From Dryococelus australis (taxonomy: Eukaryota > Arthropoda > Insecta > Phasmatodea > Phasmatidae), in assembly GCA_029891345.1 (NCBI GenBank), contig CM056993.1, positions 231,417,488 through 231,481,487 on the forward strand: a DNA stretch of 64,000 nt. Reading direction: 5' to 3'. Below, piece by piece: positions 49,568 to 61,144 of this stretch; the first letter of the stretch is position 1, and the number at the start of each line of letters is the position of its first letter. Both the position numbers and the translations under genes were made by a program. The notes under the pieces are model-generated. The model made no database searches, had not been told where the DNA came from, and saw only the letters and a list, made by a program, of their open reading frames with translations.

Positions 49568-50089
49568 TTACCTAATTAAATCTTCTGAATTTATTGTATT
49601 TACCATTCGCGACAAACAATCTGCATTCACGTGTTTCTTGCCCGGTCTATGAACTACTTCAAAATCAAACTCTGCTAAACGAAGTGCCCATCGAGTGAGT
49701 CTTGAAGTAGGGTCTTTCAAATTCAATAACCATCTTAATACAGCATGATCAGTAATAACGGGAAATCTACGCCCGTACAACTATGCTCTGAACTGTTTTG
49801 TGGCAAAAACTAAAGTGCACAATTCTTTTTCTGTTATACTGTAATTCCTTTCTGCTGAATTTAATTGTCTACTGGCATAGGCGATCGGTTTCTTGTGTCC
49901 GTTCCTCATCTGAGACAGAACAGCGCCTATGGCATAATTACTAGCATCTGTACTCATAATAAATGGTTGTGAATAATCTGGATATACAAGAATCGGATAT
50001 AAAATTAATTTTTCTCTTAACATTTTGAAAACTTCCTCTTGTTCTGCTGCCCAATTGAATGGTTCATTTTTCTTAGTGAGTTTCGTCAA
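49568..50089 (-). pseudogene. pol: Proviral RNase H domain
   Basis: One minus-strand frame with a single stop at about 49781. It contains IMSTDASNYAIGAVLSQM (first acidic residue), YSITEKELCTLVFA (conserved E), [12 protein letters not shown] and [19 protein letters not shown]. This is the standard Gypsy RNase H order, directly following the RT connection region. Confidence 0.85.
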
Positions 50090-50134
50090 TGGTTTCGCTA
50101 TATCCGCGAAATTCGATACAAAATTCCTATGATA

Positions 50135-50953
50135 TTACAATAAACCTACCACTGAGCGAACTTCTGTGAGATTTTTAGGTCTAGGGAGTTCTTTAATTGC
50201 TTGTGGATTTTTCTGATTCGGTTCTACACCTTTTGAACTTACAACATGCCCTAAGTATTCTACACTGTCTTGTACAAATGAACACTTACTAGGCTGGATT
50301 CTCAAATTAGCTTCCGCTAGTCTTTCCATTACTTTACTCATGCGCTCGGCATGTTCTCTCACAGTACTACTAAATATTATAATGTTATCAAGATATACTA
50401 AACGCTGATACCCTAACAAGCCTGTCAGAACATAATTCTCAATTAACCTCTCAAATGTAGCTGGGGGAATTACACAGTCCAAATGGGAGTCTATTAAATT
50501 CATATTTCCCTCTGAATGTAGCAAAACTCGTTTTCTCTATATCACTCTCTTCTAACACAATTTGGAAATAGCCACTCGCTAAATCCAACGTTGAAAAATA
50601 TTTCGACTCGTTCAAGGAATCTAACGTCTCCATGACATTCGGAATTAGATAAGGATCCTGCTTCGTAACTTTATTTAACTGACAGAAATCTATACAAAAT
50701 CTCTACTTAAAGAACCGTCTTTATTTTTCTGTTTCACCATCACTATGGTAAACTGCCAAGGTGATTTACTCTATGAAATATTATTTTTATCACGCATGTC
50801 ATTTATTTGCTCTGAAATTACTAGTTTCAATGTATCCAGTACTCTACATGGATTCTGCTTTATTGGTCTGGCCTCTCCTGTATCTATCTTATGTTTCAAC
50901 ATATTCGTGCACCCAAAATTCGAACTACATTCCACTTGAATATATATACGCAA
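50135..50953 (-). pseudogene. pol: Proviral reverse transcriptase, broken
   Basis: 50953-50771 has KHKIDTGEARPIKQNPCRV, the start of the Gypsy RT. 50633-50451 has YFSTLDLASGYFQIVLEES and FNRLPFGLCNSP. 50524-50135, in another frame, has LVYLDNIIIFSSTV, where the catalytic Y-L-D-D box reads Y-L-D-N, then YLGHVVSSKGVEP. Frameshifts near 50500 and 50700 and the lost catalytic Asp make it inactive. Confidence 0.85.
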
Positions 50954-51197
50954 ACTTCATTAACCCTGGAAACATTATATTAAAATCACTCTTACACAAA
51001 TGTTTCAATTTATCTCTAACAATTTTCTCTACGCCCATAAATTTATCTTTTGGTAGTTCTGGTAACATTTTACTTTTTTACTTCACTGATTTATTACTAC
51101 TTGCCATGTGAGTTTCAAAATTCTGACTGCCTTGAGTCACTAAACAATTTGGCACATTTAATATTTTATTCTTTCTATTCAATGAGTTACACGTATT

Positions 51198-51470
51198 TTA
51201 CATGCGAGTTTCACAACTCTCACTACCTTGAGTCTGTACATAATTCCGCTTATTTATTCTCAATTTATGTGAACAATCTGACATCGGTACCGATTTTTCA
51301 TTTATGCAAGTATTTTCAAAGTTAACTTCTCTTCTTCTACTACTTTTCACATTACTCTGACATCTCAAATTATCTCGACACATCAAATTATTACTACATC
51401 TCAAATTATTACTACATCTCAAATTATTACAACATTTCAAATTTTTACGACATTTCAAATTTTCACGACA
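51198..51470 (-). repeat. Cys-rich hexapeptide repeat within the proviral pol linker
   Basis: The minus-strand frame contains about seven tandem 18-bp units encoding N-L-R-C-S-N-like hexapeptides (for example NNLRCSNNLRCSNNLMCRDN), ending at about 51352. It lies between the protease remnant and RT. Expanded coding repeats here are unusual for Gypsy elements. A looser duplication of about 100 bp lies next to it (51103-51260). Confidence 0.65.
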
Positions 51471-51783
51471 GGACTCGTGGTTTTCATTTGGAATCGGAAC
51501 TGCCTCTGCTCGGCATACTCTATCTTAACGGATTTTGGGGACACAGCGACAAAATCTGTTCAGTTCCGTGGCCTTGCTAACTAACTCACTCACTTTATGG
51601 CTAACAAAACTCGAGGGAATTACTGCTTCGGAGCCTGGAAGCGAACACTTTTTATCTTTGTTTCTCGGGACATCTGCGAGGATTTTCTCCCCGTTGTTCT
51701 ATTTGCGGAGACACTAAATTACTTTGTTCCGACCCAAGATCTAATCAACTTCTCTCGGATTTTCGGGATACGCTATTTACGCA

Positions 51784-52860
51784 TTATACTCCAGCAACGT
51801 CACTGACAAGTGTGGCAAATCCTATTACCGTACTCTTTGGTACGACGAACGTCTCATTAGTAATGTTCACGAATTTTGTCACTGCGAATACTGCTTTTAC
51901 TAACGCTCTGTGAGGTTTCCTTGAACCTTCACTGTGAGGTTTCCTTGAACCCTTAAATTGACCTACCCTGTCAGTAATCCTCTCGACATGACCGCCTACT
52001 TCACATGTCGCTCCTGTATCTTCCATGCGACTAAGACTCCATGTCCTCTAGCTCCCTTTGACATGATCGCGATGAGGAACGAAACACTGGGACACATCCC
52101 GCTGACCCGAAACAATTCGCATATCACATTGGTCACTCCCTCTCAAAACTGCCTTATTTTAAACTACACAGTTACCCTCACGGCCGTTCACCCCATACTC
52201 CAGATTCGTCTCACTGAATCTATTACATGTCCCTATAGAATTTCTAGCCGTAATGATCCTACAATACACCTCATTCTGTGGGAGGCCGGTAAGAATTAAG
52301 TTACATATTGCCTTTGCCACACGGATTCCTGGTACATTCATCAATGTCGGTTCGATAAGAAGCAATTTCGAGTCAGCATCCCAACCCGCCATGTGCAAAG
52401 CAACATCTATCACTGTCTCTGATTTTGGTGGCAGAATGGTGTTCTATATCATATTCACTTCATTATATCTACCAGTTGGCCAGGCTCTCAGCTTGTTTCT
52501 GCTGCTATTTCTCAATTATGCAAGTAATTCAATTGTATGTATATAAATCAATCGTATTTTTGTGATACAATGTCTGTTCTTTCAAGTCGATTCTGGCATC
52601 TTGATAATGGTGAAAATCTGTTCCAAGTATTCTCTTGAAAGGAAGCTCTTACGTGTACACAAGGAACCAATATGGGTAACGTTTACCATTTACCCACAAC
52701 TCTACTTATTGGGTAACTGCGATATGGAGAGAGTCTTCAGTTATGCCTTTTGCTCCTAACTGAGATTCATCGATAATATTCCCGCTGATGCTGGGTCGAG
52801 CGAGAGCTATATCTTACCATGTGTCAATTAAGAACGAGTGAGACTGGCCCACGACAAGAG
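51784..52860 (-). pseudogene. pol: Proviral protease and downstream linker, broken
   Basis: At about 52840-52806 the minus strand reads SFLIDTW, stop, then DIALARPSI. This matches a retropepsin active-site context (F-L-x-D-T-G-A-D) with the Gly changed and the next codon a stop. Further frames at 52413-52159 (VALHMAGWDADSKLLLIEPT) and 52026-51784 carry the rest of the protease/linker. A 20-bp-scale tandem duplication (AGGTTTCCTTGAACC twice, 51911-51950) sits in the linker. Confidence 0.6.
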
Positions 52861-53039
52861 CTGATACTGTGGTTTCTTTTCCCCCTACAACTTTAATTAC
52901 AGCCGTGTGGTGTCCGTGGCTGACACTCGGTTTTTCGCATTTGGGCGATTATTAGCTACATTCCCACTAGTTTCTCTAATGCCGTGCCCTATATTCCAAG
53001 TACGTGGGCTAGTTGTGGGGTTCCCAAACTTCATAATTC

Positions 53040-54290
53040 TCTGATCACGTGCCCAAAATGCCCGCAATTGAAACATCTAATATTACAGTTATTATTTTGT
53101 TATTGTCTATAACTCATGTTCTTGGGAGAAACACCTGCTCCCGATGAACTCTTTCTACTGTTACTGCTATCACTCGAACCATGGTAACATGAGTTATAAC
53201 CTCTTCCAAAACCTCTGTTAAAGGAAGTATTTTTGCCACTTTTCGCGTTACCCCGTGCCACGCATGTTTGTTGGGAGACTATGTTATACACCTGGCTCCT
53301 CCTCTGAGGATCCTCAAATTTGGTTTTGCATTCCTGATGCACCTCTGTAACCTCTAACGCTATAGCCATGCATTCAGCTCCATGTATGGTTTGTGGTATT
53401 TTATATCTTAACTGCTGACCTACGTTACCTTTTAACCCGTCAGTGAAAGCTACTAATAACCTCTTTTCAGCTTCCTGATTCAAAATTTCCTGTTTCTCTA
53501 TTTCGTCTAAATGCTGAACTGTTTTCTCACATTATTTGCGACATATATCTGCAAATGTCTCCTTAGTCTCATTATGTTTCTGCCTAACATTGTGCAGCAT
53601 GTAATAATGAAATTGCAACGGCTGGTTTTCATTGAATCTGCCGTTCAACAGATCTTTAAAAGTTTTAAATGTTATGTCCCCTTTTAATCTAGGACATGTC
53701 GCAACAAAACGCGACGCTAAACCTTTCAGTTTCATTTTCGTTGATTTTACTTTATCCTTATCTGAAATATTTCCTAGGATTGTTGCACTTTCTATGCTTT
53801 TTAGAAAGTCGTGTACTGGTAACGAACCTTTTTCGCCAGTCCATTTTTCTACTAATGAAATAACTGCCAAATCTTTAACTTGAGCTGGTACTTGAGCTTG
53901 TGCTGGTATCGCGTGGGCTAGTTAACGACGTCCTTCGTCGTCCATGTCAACCAGAAAAGTGCTACTACAACTTATTAAAATTTATTCGTTCAATTTCGAA
54001 AGAGGAATCCAAGTCTTACGATCGTGAACCCGTTTCTTTGGAGTATCATAATGAGTACTACTACTTGTAGGTTTAGTTTCATGAATTGTAGTCAAATTTT
54101 CTCTCTTAGGAACGGCAATATGTTCCGAACGTGAAGAACTAGTAGTCACTTGCTCATGTTTTACGTTCGCGTCTTGCGAAGTCGAAGGGTCTGTATTCGC
54201 ATCATTGTTAAGCCCTTCTATCTCAAATTCTGGATAAACACGATTTTGAGTTATGAACCTCTTCACTTTACGAATTTCCATTTCCAACAC
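53040..54290 (-). pseudogene. gag: Proviral gag, broken
   Basis: Three segments in one minus-strand frame with stops between them. The segment 54290-53982 is polar and Ser/Thr-rich. 53870-53532 has capsid-like helices (VEKWTGEKGSLPVHDFLKSI, FKDLLNGRFNENQP). 53483-53040 ends in a Gly/Ser/Arg-rich stretch and a zinc-knuckle remnant, CFNCGHFGH followed by VIREL, where the last Cys of C-x2-C-x4-H-x4-C is Leu. Gag normally forms the particle core and binds RNA. Confidence 0.75.
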
Positions 54291-54609
54291 TACCCACTCA
54301 TAAGAATTATCGTACTCGTATACTTTATATGCGGGAGTCGGAAAAGATCACTTTGGTTTTCCCTTGAAAGCTATTTACAGTCTTGAACCTGTAGTTAATG
54401 CATTCAACTTAGCACGAAATGGCTCAACTTGAGCCAGGAGAAAGGATTTGTGCTTTTGGAAAATATTTCTGTATTAACTTTTATGAGTACTCTTCTAAAC
54501 CCTTCAATGCCTCAGTACTAGTAGTTAAAAATACATATATTGTCAAAACTGTAAACTACTACCTTCCCTTCTTGCCCCTGAAAAATAATAAGCATCTTAG
54601 CATAACACT

Positions 54610-54957
54610 TTAGTGCTTTTGCAAAATACAGCAAATAAGTGGGACTGAATCCAGATAATTTTTGCAATATTCAATTCTAGCCCAAGTGTGCTGTATTATA
54701 TCTTCCAAATCTACATGACAACCAACACTACCAGTTACTCTGTTATTCATAGGTTCGTGGACATATTCAACAGTAAAATGTTTTTCTTCCCAACAGTACA
54801 CATGTTCGTTATAATCCTGCAAATCTCCTCTTTCACGAACTATCATATTAGATTCGTCAACTGAAATACGTACGATCCAGAATGCTTCACGACACGTTAA
54901 AAAGTCCCACTCAGCAACACTGCCCAGTTCAATTACAACTTCACGTTTCGCATTCAT
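54610..54957 (-). CDS. Leader-proximal ORF of the provirus, function unknown
   Basis: A clean 115-codon frame with an ATG (54957) lies about 120 bp inside the 5' LTR, ahead of recognisable gag. It includes VAEWDFLTCREAFWIVRISV and is acidic overall. It may be the N-terminal part of gag, separated by decay, or an accessory ORF. It is one of the few frames in the element without a stop. Confidence 0.45.
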   Translation of the reverse strand: MNAKREVVIELGSVAEWDFLTCREAFWIVRISVDESNMIVRERGDLQDYNEHVYCWEEKHFTVEYVHEPMNNRVTGSVGCHVDLEDIIQHTWARIEYCKNYLDSVPLICCILQKH

Positions 54958-55056
54958 AACACAAGTACGAATAAAATATTACTGTTTTCAACGACCTATC
55001 ACCTACAACCTATAACCCTTCGAAGTGGGTTCAGTTACAGCCGTCTGAAGTGACTA

Positions 55057-55077
55057 CCCAAAACGCTGCCAACAGTT
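55057..55077 (-). other. Candidate tRNA primer-binding site
   Basis: Immediately inside the 5' LTR the minus strand reads AACTGTTGGCAGCGTTTTGG. TGGCAGCG-like sequence starting a few bases after the LTR end is in the right place for a primer-binding site. The tRNA cannot be named with confidence. Confidence 0.45.
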
Positions 55078-55841
55078 TGTGATGCCCGAGTGGTCTAGGG
55101 TTGAGCACAAACACTCAAAAAGAAATAATCTAAGTCAATTTAACACATTTAATAAAATCAAACACTTAAACATCTACACTTGCACTTATACATCTACTTA
55201 CTTGACGATGTGGCGGAAGTTGCCAATGGGAATTGTCAATATAAAACAAAATAAAAACTCGACTAGAAGCAAAATCTCATTATAGCCATGGTGGTCAAGG
55301 AGGGTGGAGTCTCAGTGCAGCTCATGCGAGTCGTCCCAGGCAATGATGTGCAGTCTCTGATGTCTACCTCTGAAGTCCTGTGTCCTCAGGCCATGCCTGG
55401 CATAATAAAGCAAAATAAGTGTAGTAGGGAGAAGTCTCCCTCCATCAAGAAGTCTCACATGAGCAGTCTCCCACCAATGAGAAGTCAGGGAGAGAAGAGT
55501 CGCCAACCAATGAGTGAGCAAGGTTAGGGCATCAGCTAATGAACTGGAATTTTGCACGTGGCCGCAAAGTGTGATATCGAAATCGTGAAATGGGAAAATA
55601 ACATGCGATACAGCACGTGATTCCAGGAGTCATGGGATTAAATTATCATGAAAAATAGGATGTATTTACAGTGAAAGTGGTTAGCAATCGCAGCCATGCG
55701 GTGCTGAAATCACCGCAGGTTGTATCAGTGCGGATACAGCTTCCTGCTGTAGTCACCACAAAGCATGATAGTTGCGAAAATACTTAATTAAAATATATTC
55801 TCTCTGAACTGGAAAACTTGCGGGTTACCCACGGCACTACG
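55078..55841 (-). repeat. 5' LTR of the provirus
   Basis: On the minus strand it begins CGTAGTGCC (the expected TG changed to CG) and ends GGGCATCACA. Its + strand blocks match the 3' LTR with substitutions every ten bases or so and small indels, implying a long time since insertion. Confidence 0.9.
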
Positions 55842-56034
55842 ATGAATTTACAAAGAGAGTGACTATATTTGCGAAAATTACATTTCCTAGTTTGATATAA
55901 AGTGTGTATCATATAGCGAAATTATAAATAAAATTAAAGAAATTGTTAATGATTTAGTAAAAGTTTAACCATTTAAGTGAAATATTTAATTTCACAAAAA
56001 TGTGTTTTATTAATTCAAGAGTAATGCGAATTAT

Positions 56035-56960
56035 CAAAACCTAATCATTTTACATATAATTTATCACCTTTTGTTTTTAAGACTTTTTCAACCAAATATT
56101 CATTGGGATAGTTAGTTGTCCTAATTTCGTATTCATAAAAATTGCCTTTTATTTCTTCCCTTTTGTCATCTTTCACTTTGTAAGTTGGCACATCATAATT
56201 TAAATTCTTAACAATTGTAAACAATTCTGTTGTCCAATTAGCAGTATAACCTTTTTCAAATAATCGTGTAAGTTTACTATCTTAGAGACATCCCCGACTT
56301 TTTATTTCGGTTCAGTAAACATATTCAAAAAAATTTTGTCTTTAATTTCTTAAATTTTTCTTATTAACTTCTATTGGCTTCGTGTCGATAGTTCCGTGTT
56401 TCGTTTTGCTGTATTCTTTTATTAAAACATGTAATATATTTATGCATTTATAATTTCCATTCAAAGCAAATTTCTTCCACATTTAATTTGTTACTGTGCT
56501 ATTAAATATTTCTGCACACTGGCTTTCTGTCCACTGAATGTAGAATAATGATTGATGATATATTTTTGAATATGTTCTTTTTTTTTTTAATTATAAAATT
56601 CTAAACCATTATCGCTTTGAATATTAAGTTGTTTTCATTTTATCAATATACGTAGTACAGAATTTGATACATTTTTAGCTGCATTATCTTATATAGGTAT
56701 AGCAAATTCATACTTTTAAAACATCAATAATTGTCGTAATGTATTTGTTTCCATTATTTATATGTGATATACCTTTTAAATTACCAGTACCCACCACAAC
56801 AATATCAATTTGCCATAAATCATCAATTCCATATATTACTTTTCTTCTGGGAAAATTTCTTCTTGTTGGTTTATATAATTAATTATTTATTCCTTCTCTT
56901 ACACTGGACAACATTTTTTTTTAATGTTGATTTATTAGATTTACAGATTAAACATATACT
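56035..56960 (-). mobile_element. Polinton/Maverick-type integrase relic with chromodomain-like tail
   Basis: Broken minus-strand frames show, in order: IYGIDDLWQIDIVVVG (first catalytic Asp, about 56840), NGNKYITTIIDVLK, NIQSDNGLEF (second Asp, about 56620), KEYSKTKHGTIDTKPIEVNK (about 56400), then FYEYEIRTTNYPNEYLVEKV and LKTKGDKLYVK, the start of a chromodomain-like C-terminus. This order is that of the integrases of Polinton/Maverick elements and their derived F54H12.3-like genes. There are several stops and frameshifts. No other Polinton genes (DNA polymerase B, capsid, ATPase) were found nearby. Confidence 0.6.
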
Positions 56961-57308
56961 TTTCTGAAATAATCGCCCATTTTTAGTATTTTCATTTTTA
57001 TATTATTATTTTGGTAGCCTTCTTACACTTCAATCTCCAAGTATTCTCCATTTAATAGAAAGAAATATATATTATTCTTCATATTTCACAAATATTCCTA
57101 TTGTGGTCATCAATTCATCATCATAACTAACTTTTTAATTTTCTCTTATTTTAATTATAAAATATCACCTATGTTAACATTAAAAGGATTACTATAATCC
57201 ATTTGTAATCATAAATAACAGTCAAAGTATCTTTTATTACATTAAAAAAGGATTCTCCAGTCATTGATGCTGTTTCATATAACCCAACGAAAAACTCATC
57301 TATATTGA
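56961..57308. other. AT-rich, no gene seen
   Basis: May belong to the Polinton-type fragment (N-terminal direction), but no motif was recognised. Confidence 0.35.
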
Positions 57309-57309
57309 A

Positions 57310-58400
57310 TGCTTCATGATCAATACTTTAAAATATTTATTGACACTTGTTCCTTGCCACTAATATCGCGTGTTTCGTCAACTATGAAAGAAAACTCTCC
57401 TCTCGTTTTAATTGTGTCAACAATGCTGCGTAATATTTCACGAGAAGTTATACTTAGGATTTCATTTTGTATATCGCTCGAAGTGAACGATTTTTTCTTC
57501 TGTGTGGAATTTTTCAGTTCTGAAATATAATTTTCTCTCCACAAAAGACGTTTACAGAAATTACCTTCATCACTTGTGTTAGCCTGAAAAGCTAGTCCCT
57601 GACGTGCTAAAAACAAAGCCGATTTCTTTCAAAGCAGTGCAGTTGTTGACCTGATTAATCCTGACTTGTTGTGAAATAAGAGACATTATTGGTACGCCTT
57701 TTCTGAGAGCAGTCAACTTCACTACTCATTCTTTGTGACGAGAAGAAGCATTATGTTTTTTTTTTTTTAACTTGTTAACTGCTTTCTTCCTATTCACATG
57801 TCCCTCGGAAGTTAGTGAAGTGTCGTGATTTGATTCTTGGGCTACTAGTCTTGTTTAGAGATTTTCCACAAAAAAAGCAAAATACTTTCTCACCCTGCAC
57901 ATCGGGACGAAGCCAAGGGTAATCTGCCTACCAATGATTTTGGTGATTATTTTTCGTTCCGTCTTGATACCATGGTCAAATATCGGATGGCTGATGTGGA
58001 TTATTTACATGCTCAGTATGAGCAAATTCGGACAGTATGGGTGGGATACCTTAGACTGTATCACAATCACAATGTGTAGTTTGAGAAGGTATGGGCTGGA
58101 GGACATCAGAGGCTGCATCATCATGTGTAGTTTGAGGCTGGAGCACACCTGAGTCAGCATCATGTGTAGTTTGAAGCTGGAGGACATCTGAAACTGCATC
58201 ATCATGTGTAGTTTGAGGCTGGAGAACATATGAGACTGCATCCTCATGTGTGGTTTCAGTAATCATGTGCTGAGCGCATGTGACAGCACCACTATCACCA
58301 TGGCTAGTTTCAGAAAGTATAAACTGGACTTCTGAGACTGCTTTAATCTTGTCATGCGTAGTTGCAGGAGGAGGTATAGACTGGACATTTGAGGCTAGAT
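57310..58400 (-). mobile_element. hAT transposase relic with N-terminal 42-bp coding repeats
   Basis: A minus-strand acceptor CTTATTTCAG ends at 58401. From 58400 one frame runs about 60 codons and then into a tandem repeat of 14 residues (TTHDDAVSDVLQLQ-type, four to five units, 58266-58080). After a stop, the frame continues to EKVFCFFCGKSL, a TTF-type zinc finger (about 57870). The 57616-57310 frame, FLARQGLAFQANTSDEGNF then EFSFIVDETRDISGKEQ, carries the hAT catalytic Asp region. Several stops separate these parts. The C-terminal half is absent. The family differs in sequence from the 30-32 kb hAT. Confidence 0.65.
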
Positions 58401-58410
58401 CTGAAATAAG

Positions 58411-59805
58411 ATAAAAGCAAATATTTGTGTGCTGTCACAAACTATAAAACCATTTATATATTCGCCTTCCCTTCCAAATTTATTGCTAAGTTAAAATTAC
58501 TGAAGGAATTAATGTGACAATATTTTTACATATTATTCTGTTTCATTTACGGCCAAGGTGAAGTGTTAACTCTGACGAAAGTGTAAATAAGTAATGCCAC
58601 CTCTTAGAAAGGGAAATGTTACAATATAGTTAGATTTTCCATATTTACACTTAAAATATTTACAGATAAAATAAAAATATGCACAAATACAGACAACCTA
58701 AATATTATTTGTTTATATTTTTTATATTAATCTGTCTGTAATTTTAGGCTTTTAGTATTAGAAATTGTACTTACTGGTATATATTTCAGTTAAACTTTAT
58801 AGTTTTTGTCTTATAAAATAAATATTAAGGGGAAATATAATAAAATTTTCACTGAGACTGGACTGTAAACTAGACCATGTGCCATGATGGAAGTTTACTC
58901 GGAATTTTCCATACAAGCTTCCATGGCCATTGCTGTGGATGGTTTTGTTTCATATAAAATGTCTCATTAATGACTGAAATAAAAAAAAATTGCCCCAACC
59001 TATCTCCGTTAGGTCAGATTTATAAACTACGCAAGAACGCAATAAATGCAACAGACAACGAGTGCAGCAGACTAGCAGCCGCTTAGAAATATTGTATACA
59101 ACAACATGCTGCCAACCATACATTTAGAAACTTTGAAATTGCAAATTTGAAACATAAAATCTTCTGTAACGAAGTTACGATCATGTGTTGTGACTGTTTT
59201 CACTCTCATTAGTGAGGTGAGAGGGTTCCGAAAACCATAACCAAATAACATGATAATTTACGTGTTCATTTTTAAAATGGTGTGTTTTCTGGGTTCTGGC
59301 ATTCTGGCGGTGGCGTAGCTTATAAACCTGGTCTTACAAGACTTTATAAACCCTTAAAGCACTAGTTTTTTTAATAAAACGATTTAAATACTACTTACAT
59401 ATTTTATCAACTCATTTCCGCTAACAATAACTGTTGGCGACGGTATTTGGCGAGATGTCCCGACTTTCAGCTGACGTTAAACACGTGTTCAATATCTCAA
59501 GGCTATCTTGACATACTTACATCGAGACCCAAGGAAGTCAAATAAATAAAATAAAATAAATGAAAGCAATGCTTCTTTTCATTAACAAAAAAAATGCATT
59601 TGTCTCTTTTTGGTGCGTATATCACTTATCATTAAACTACCAGAGATGGCTTTCAAAAATTAAGTTACTATGAACTATGGGGCTCACTAGATGTCGTTAG
59701 TGCGTGCTGTATACCCAGGGGGTGGCTATGTCCTATACAGTGCAGTGTTAACAAATGAAGACAGTTTATAGCGTGGAGTTAGGCGGTTGTTTTCCGGTGA
59801 AAAAA
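58411..59805. other. No gene recognised
   Basis: AT-rich; possibly intron upstream of the 58.4 kb acceptor (minus strand). No domain or repeat was recognised. Confidence 0.35.
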
Positions 59806-59817
59806 GGTCACGTGACC
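59806..59817. promoter_or_regulatory. 12-bp palindrome GGTCACGTGACC (E-box/CLEAR-type)
   Basis: A perfect palindrome around CACGTG, with a second CACGTG at about 59854. This is the binding word of bHLH-zip factors of the USF/MITF/TFEB kind. The surrounding 59.7-60.5 kb has somewhat more CpG than its flanks. No gene start was linked to it. Confidence 0.3.
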
Positions 59818-61144
59818 AACAGTAGCCAGAAACGTTGTGTTGGCCTATCTTTCACGTGTATATTGATTATTAAAATCGACTTAAATTAATATGTAACGGT
59901 TTTGTCCTAAACGATAGTATACATAAAGCGTGAGTATGTTTGTATCAGATAACTAGATATTAACTTCGCCTTTAAATATATAAAGTTATCAATTATTTAC
60001 ATTTAAATGGAAGTGTTATATACGGTGTTTTTGTTGATTTGCTTCCCATTCCCTATATATTTGGCTTGAAAATATTCCAGGAAATAATTTTCTGACGACT
60101 ATAGGCGCTATTGAAGTCGTCTGCGAGTGCGTTACAAGTGAAGCAGCCATGCGGGAGAGAGACAACTATTGTTTACATTGAAATTGAACAGTCTTGCGAG
60201 TGCTATATGAACTCGCTAGTTGTTCCGAATATTCTCTAAATATGTGTTATTCTTGCGTTTGTGAAATGTGAATTTGGCATGTAAACTCGCCTTAAAACTA
60301 TAATCTATTTTTTATTTATTCGGTGACCAACGAAAAGTAATATTAATATATGAAAATGCGTACGAGCCGGGCCATGCGGTTGCAATTACTAACGTGCCGT
60401 GAACTTAAGGTCTAACCTGGGAGTTGCGGACTCGTTGGAGGTAGAGGTACTTTTGTAAAACTGCAGATACGTATTTTTCTAAATGCCGATTTGCTATTTC
60501 AGTGTAGGGGTTTGTGGAATTCATTTGTTAGTAATGGCAAATCACCTCGTAAACCAATACAAAGCTACACCTTGTAAAAACTCCACTTTTACAATTTTTT
60601 TCTTCCCAAGTCAGCAGAGTTGCAGTAACAAACAATAAATCAGCTGTTTATCAATACAAGAATATAGGCCTACAACGAAATCAGTTCTCATATTTTTATT
60701 AGCTACTGAATGTAGCTTTTATGATTTGCAATTTCCATGGTTTCTCAAACTCACTCCATGCAATTCCTGGGGTGACACAATAAAGACAATTTGACCAATT
60801 CCTTCCTTGTATTCCTGTCATTTTGTTCTTGGTTTACCATTCTCTAATGAACCTTAAAATATATTAAGTTAAATAAATAAAGTATACTTGCGCATTTAGA
60901 TGGTTATGTATTTAACGTTAGGCTGTAATCATTACAGTAAATGACATGTTTATACATTTTATCATTTTCCAAAGCTAGTCAAAATAAAGAAAACTTAGGT
61001 AAAGCCAATTTTTTCCTATAACTACACCATATACAAAATAGAAAAACATCGGGTGATATTCTTTAAACTCTATTTCACCCTTCTTAATGATTTTTCAAAT
61101 TATAATTTTGAGGGCAACTAATTTGACATAAGCTTATTCTAATA
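59818..61144. other. No gene recognised; some CpG-richer sequence to 60.5 kb
   Basis: The 60100-60450 segment has more CG words than its flanks and could be a promoter or exon of a non-coding transcript, but no ORF or splice pattern supports this. Confidence 0.3.

Larger units (their letters stand above)
44333..55841 (-). mobile_element. Decayed Gypsy-type endogenous retrovirus (errantivirus-like), complete structure
   Basis: Two LTRs (44333-45085 and 55078-55841), roughly 90 percent alike by eye, enclose gag, protease, RT, RNase H, integrase and env in the order of insect env-bearing Gypsy elements, all on the minus strand. ATGA occurs immediately outside both ends (44329-44332 and 55842-55845), a 4-bp target duplication typical of the group. 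The minus-strand LTR reads TG...CA, and a polypurine tract abuts the 3' LTR. Every coding region has stops or frameshifts and key catalytic residues are altered, so this is an old inactive insertion. Confidence 0.9.
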
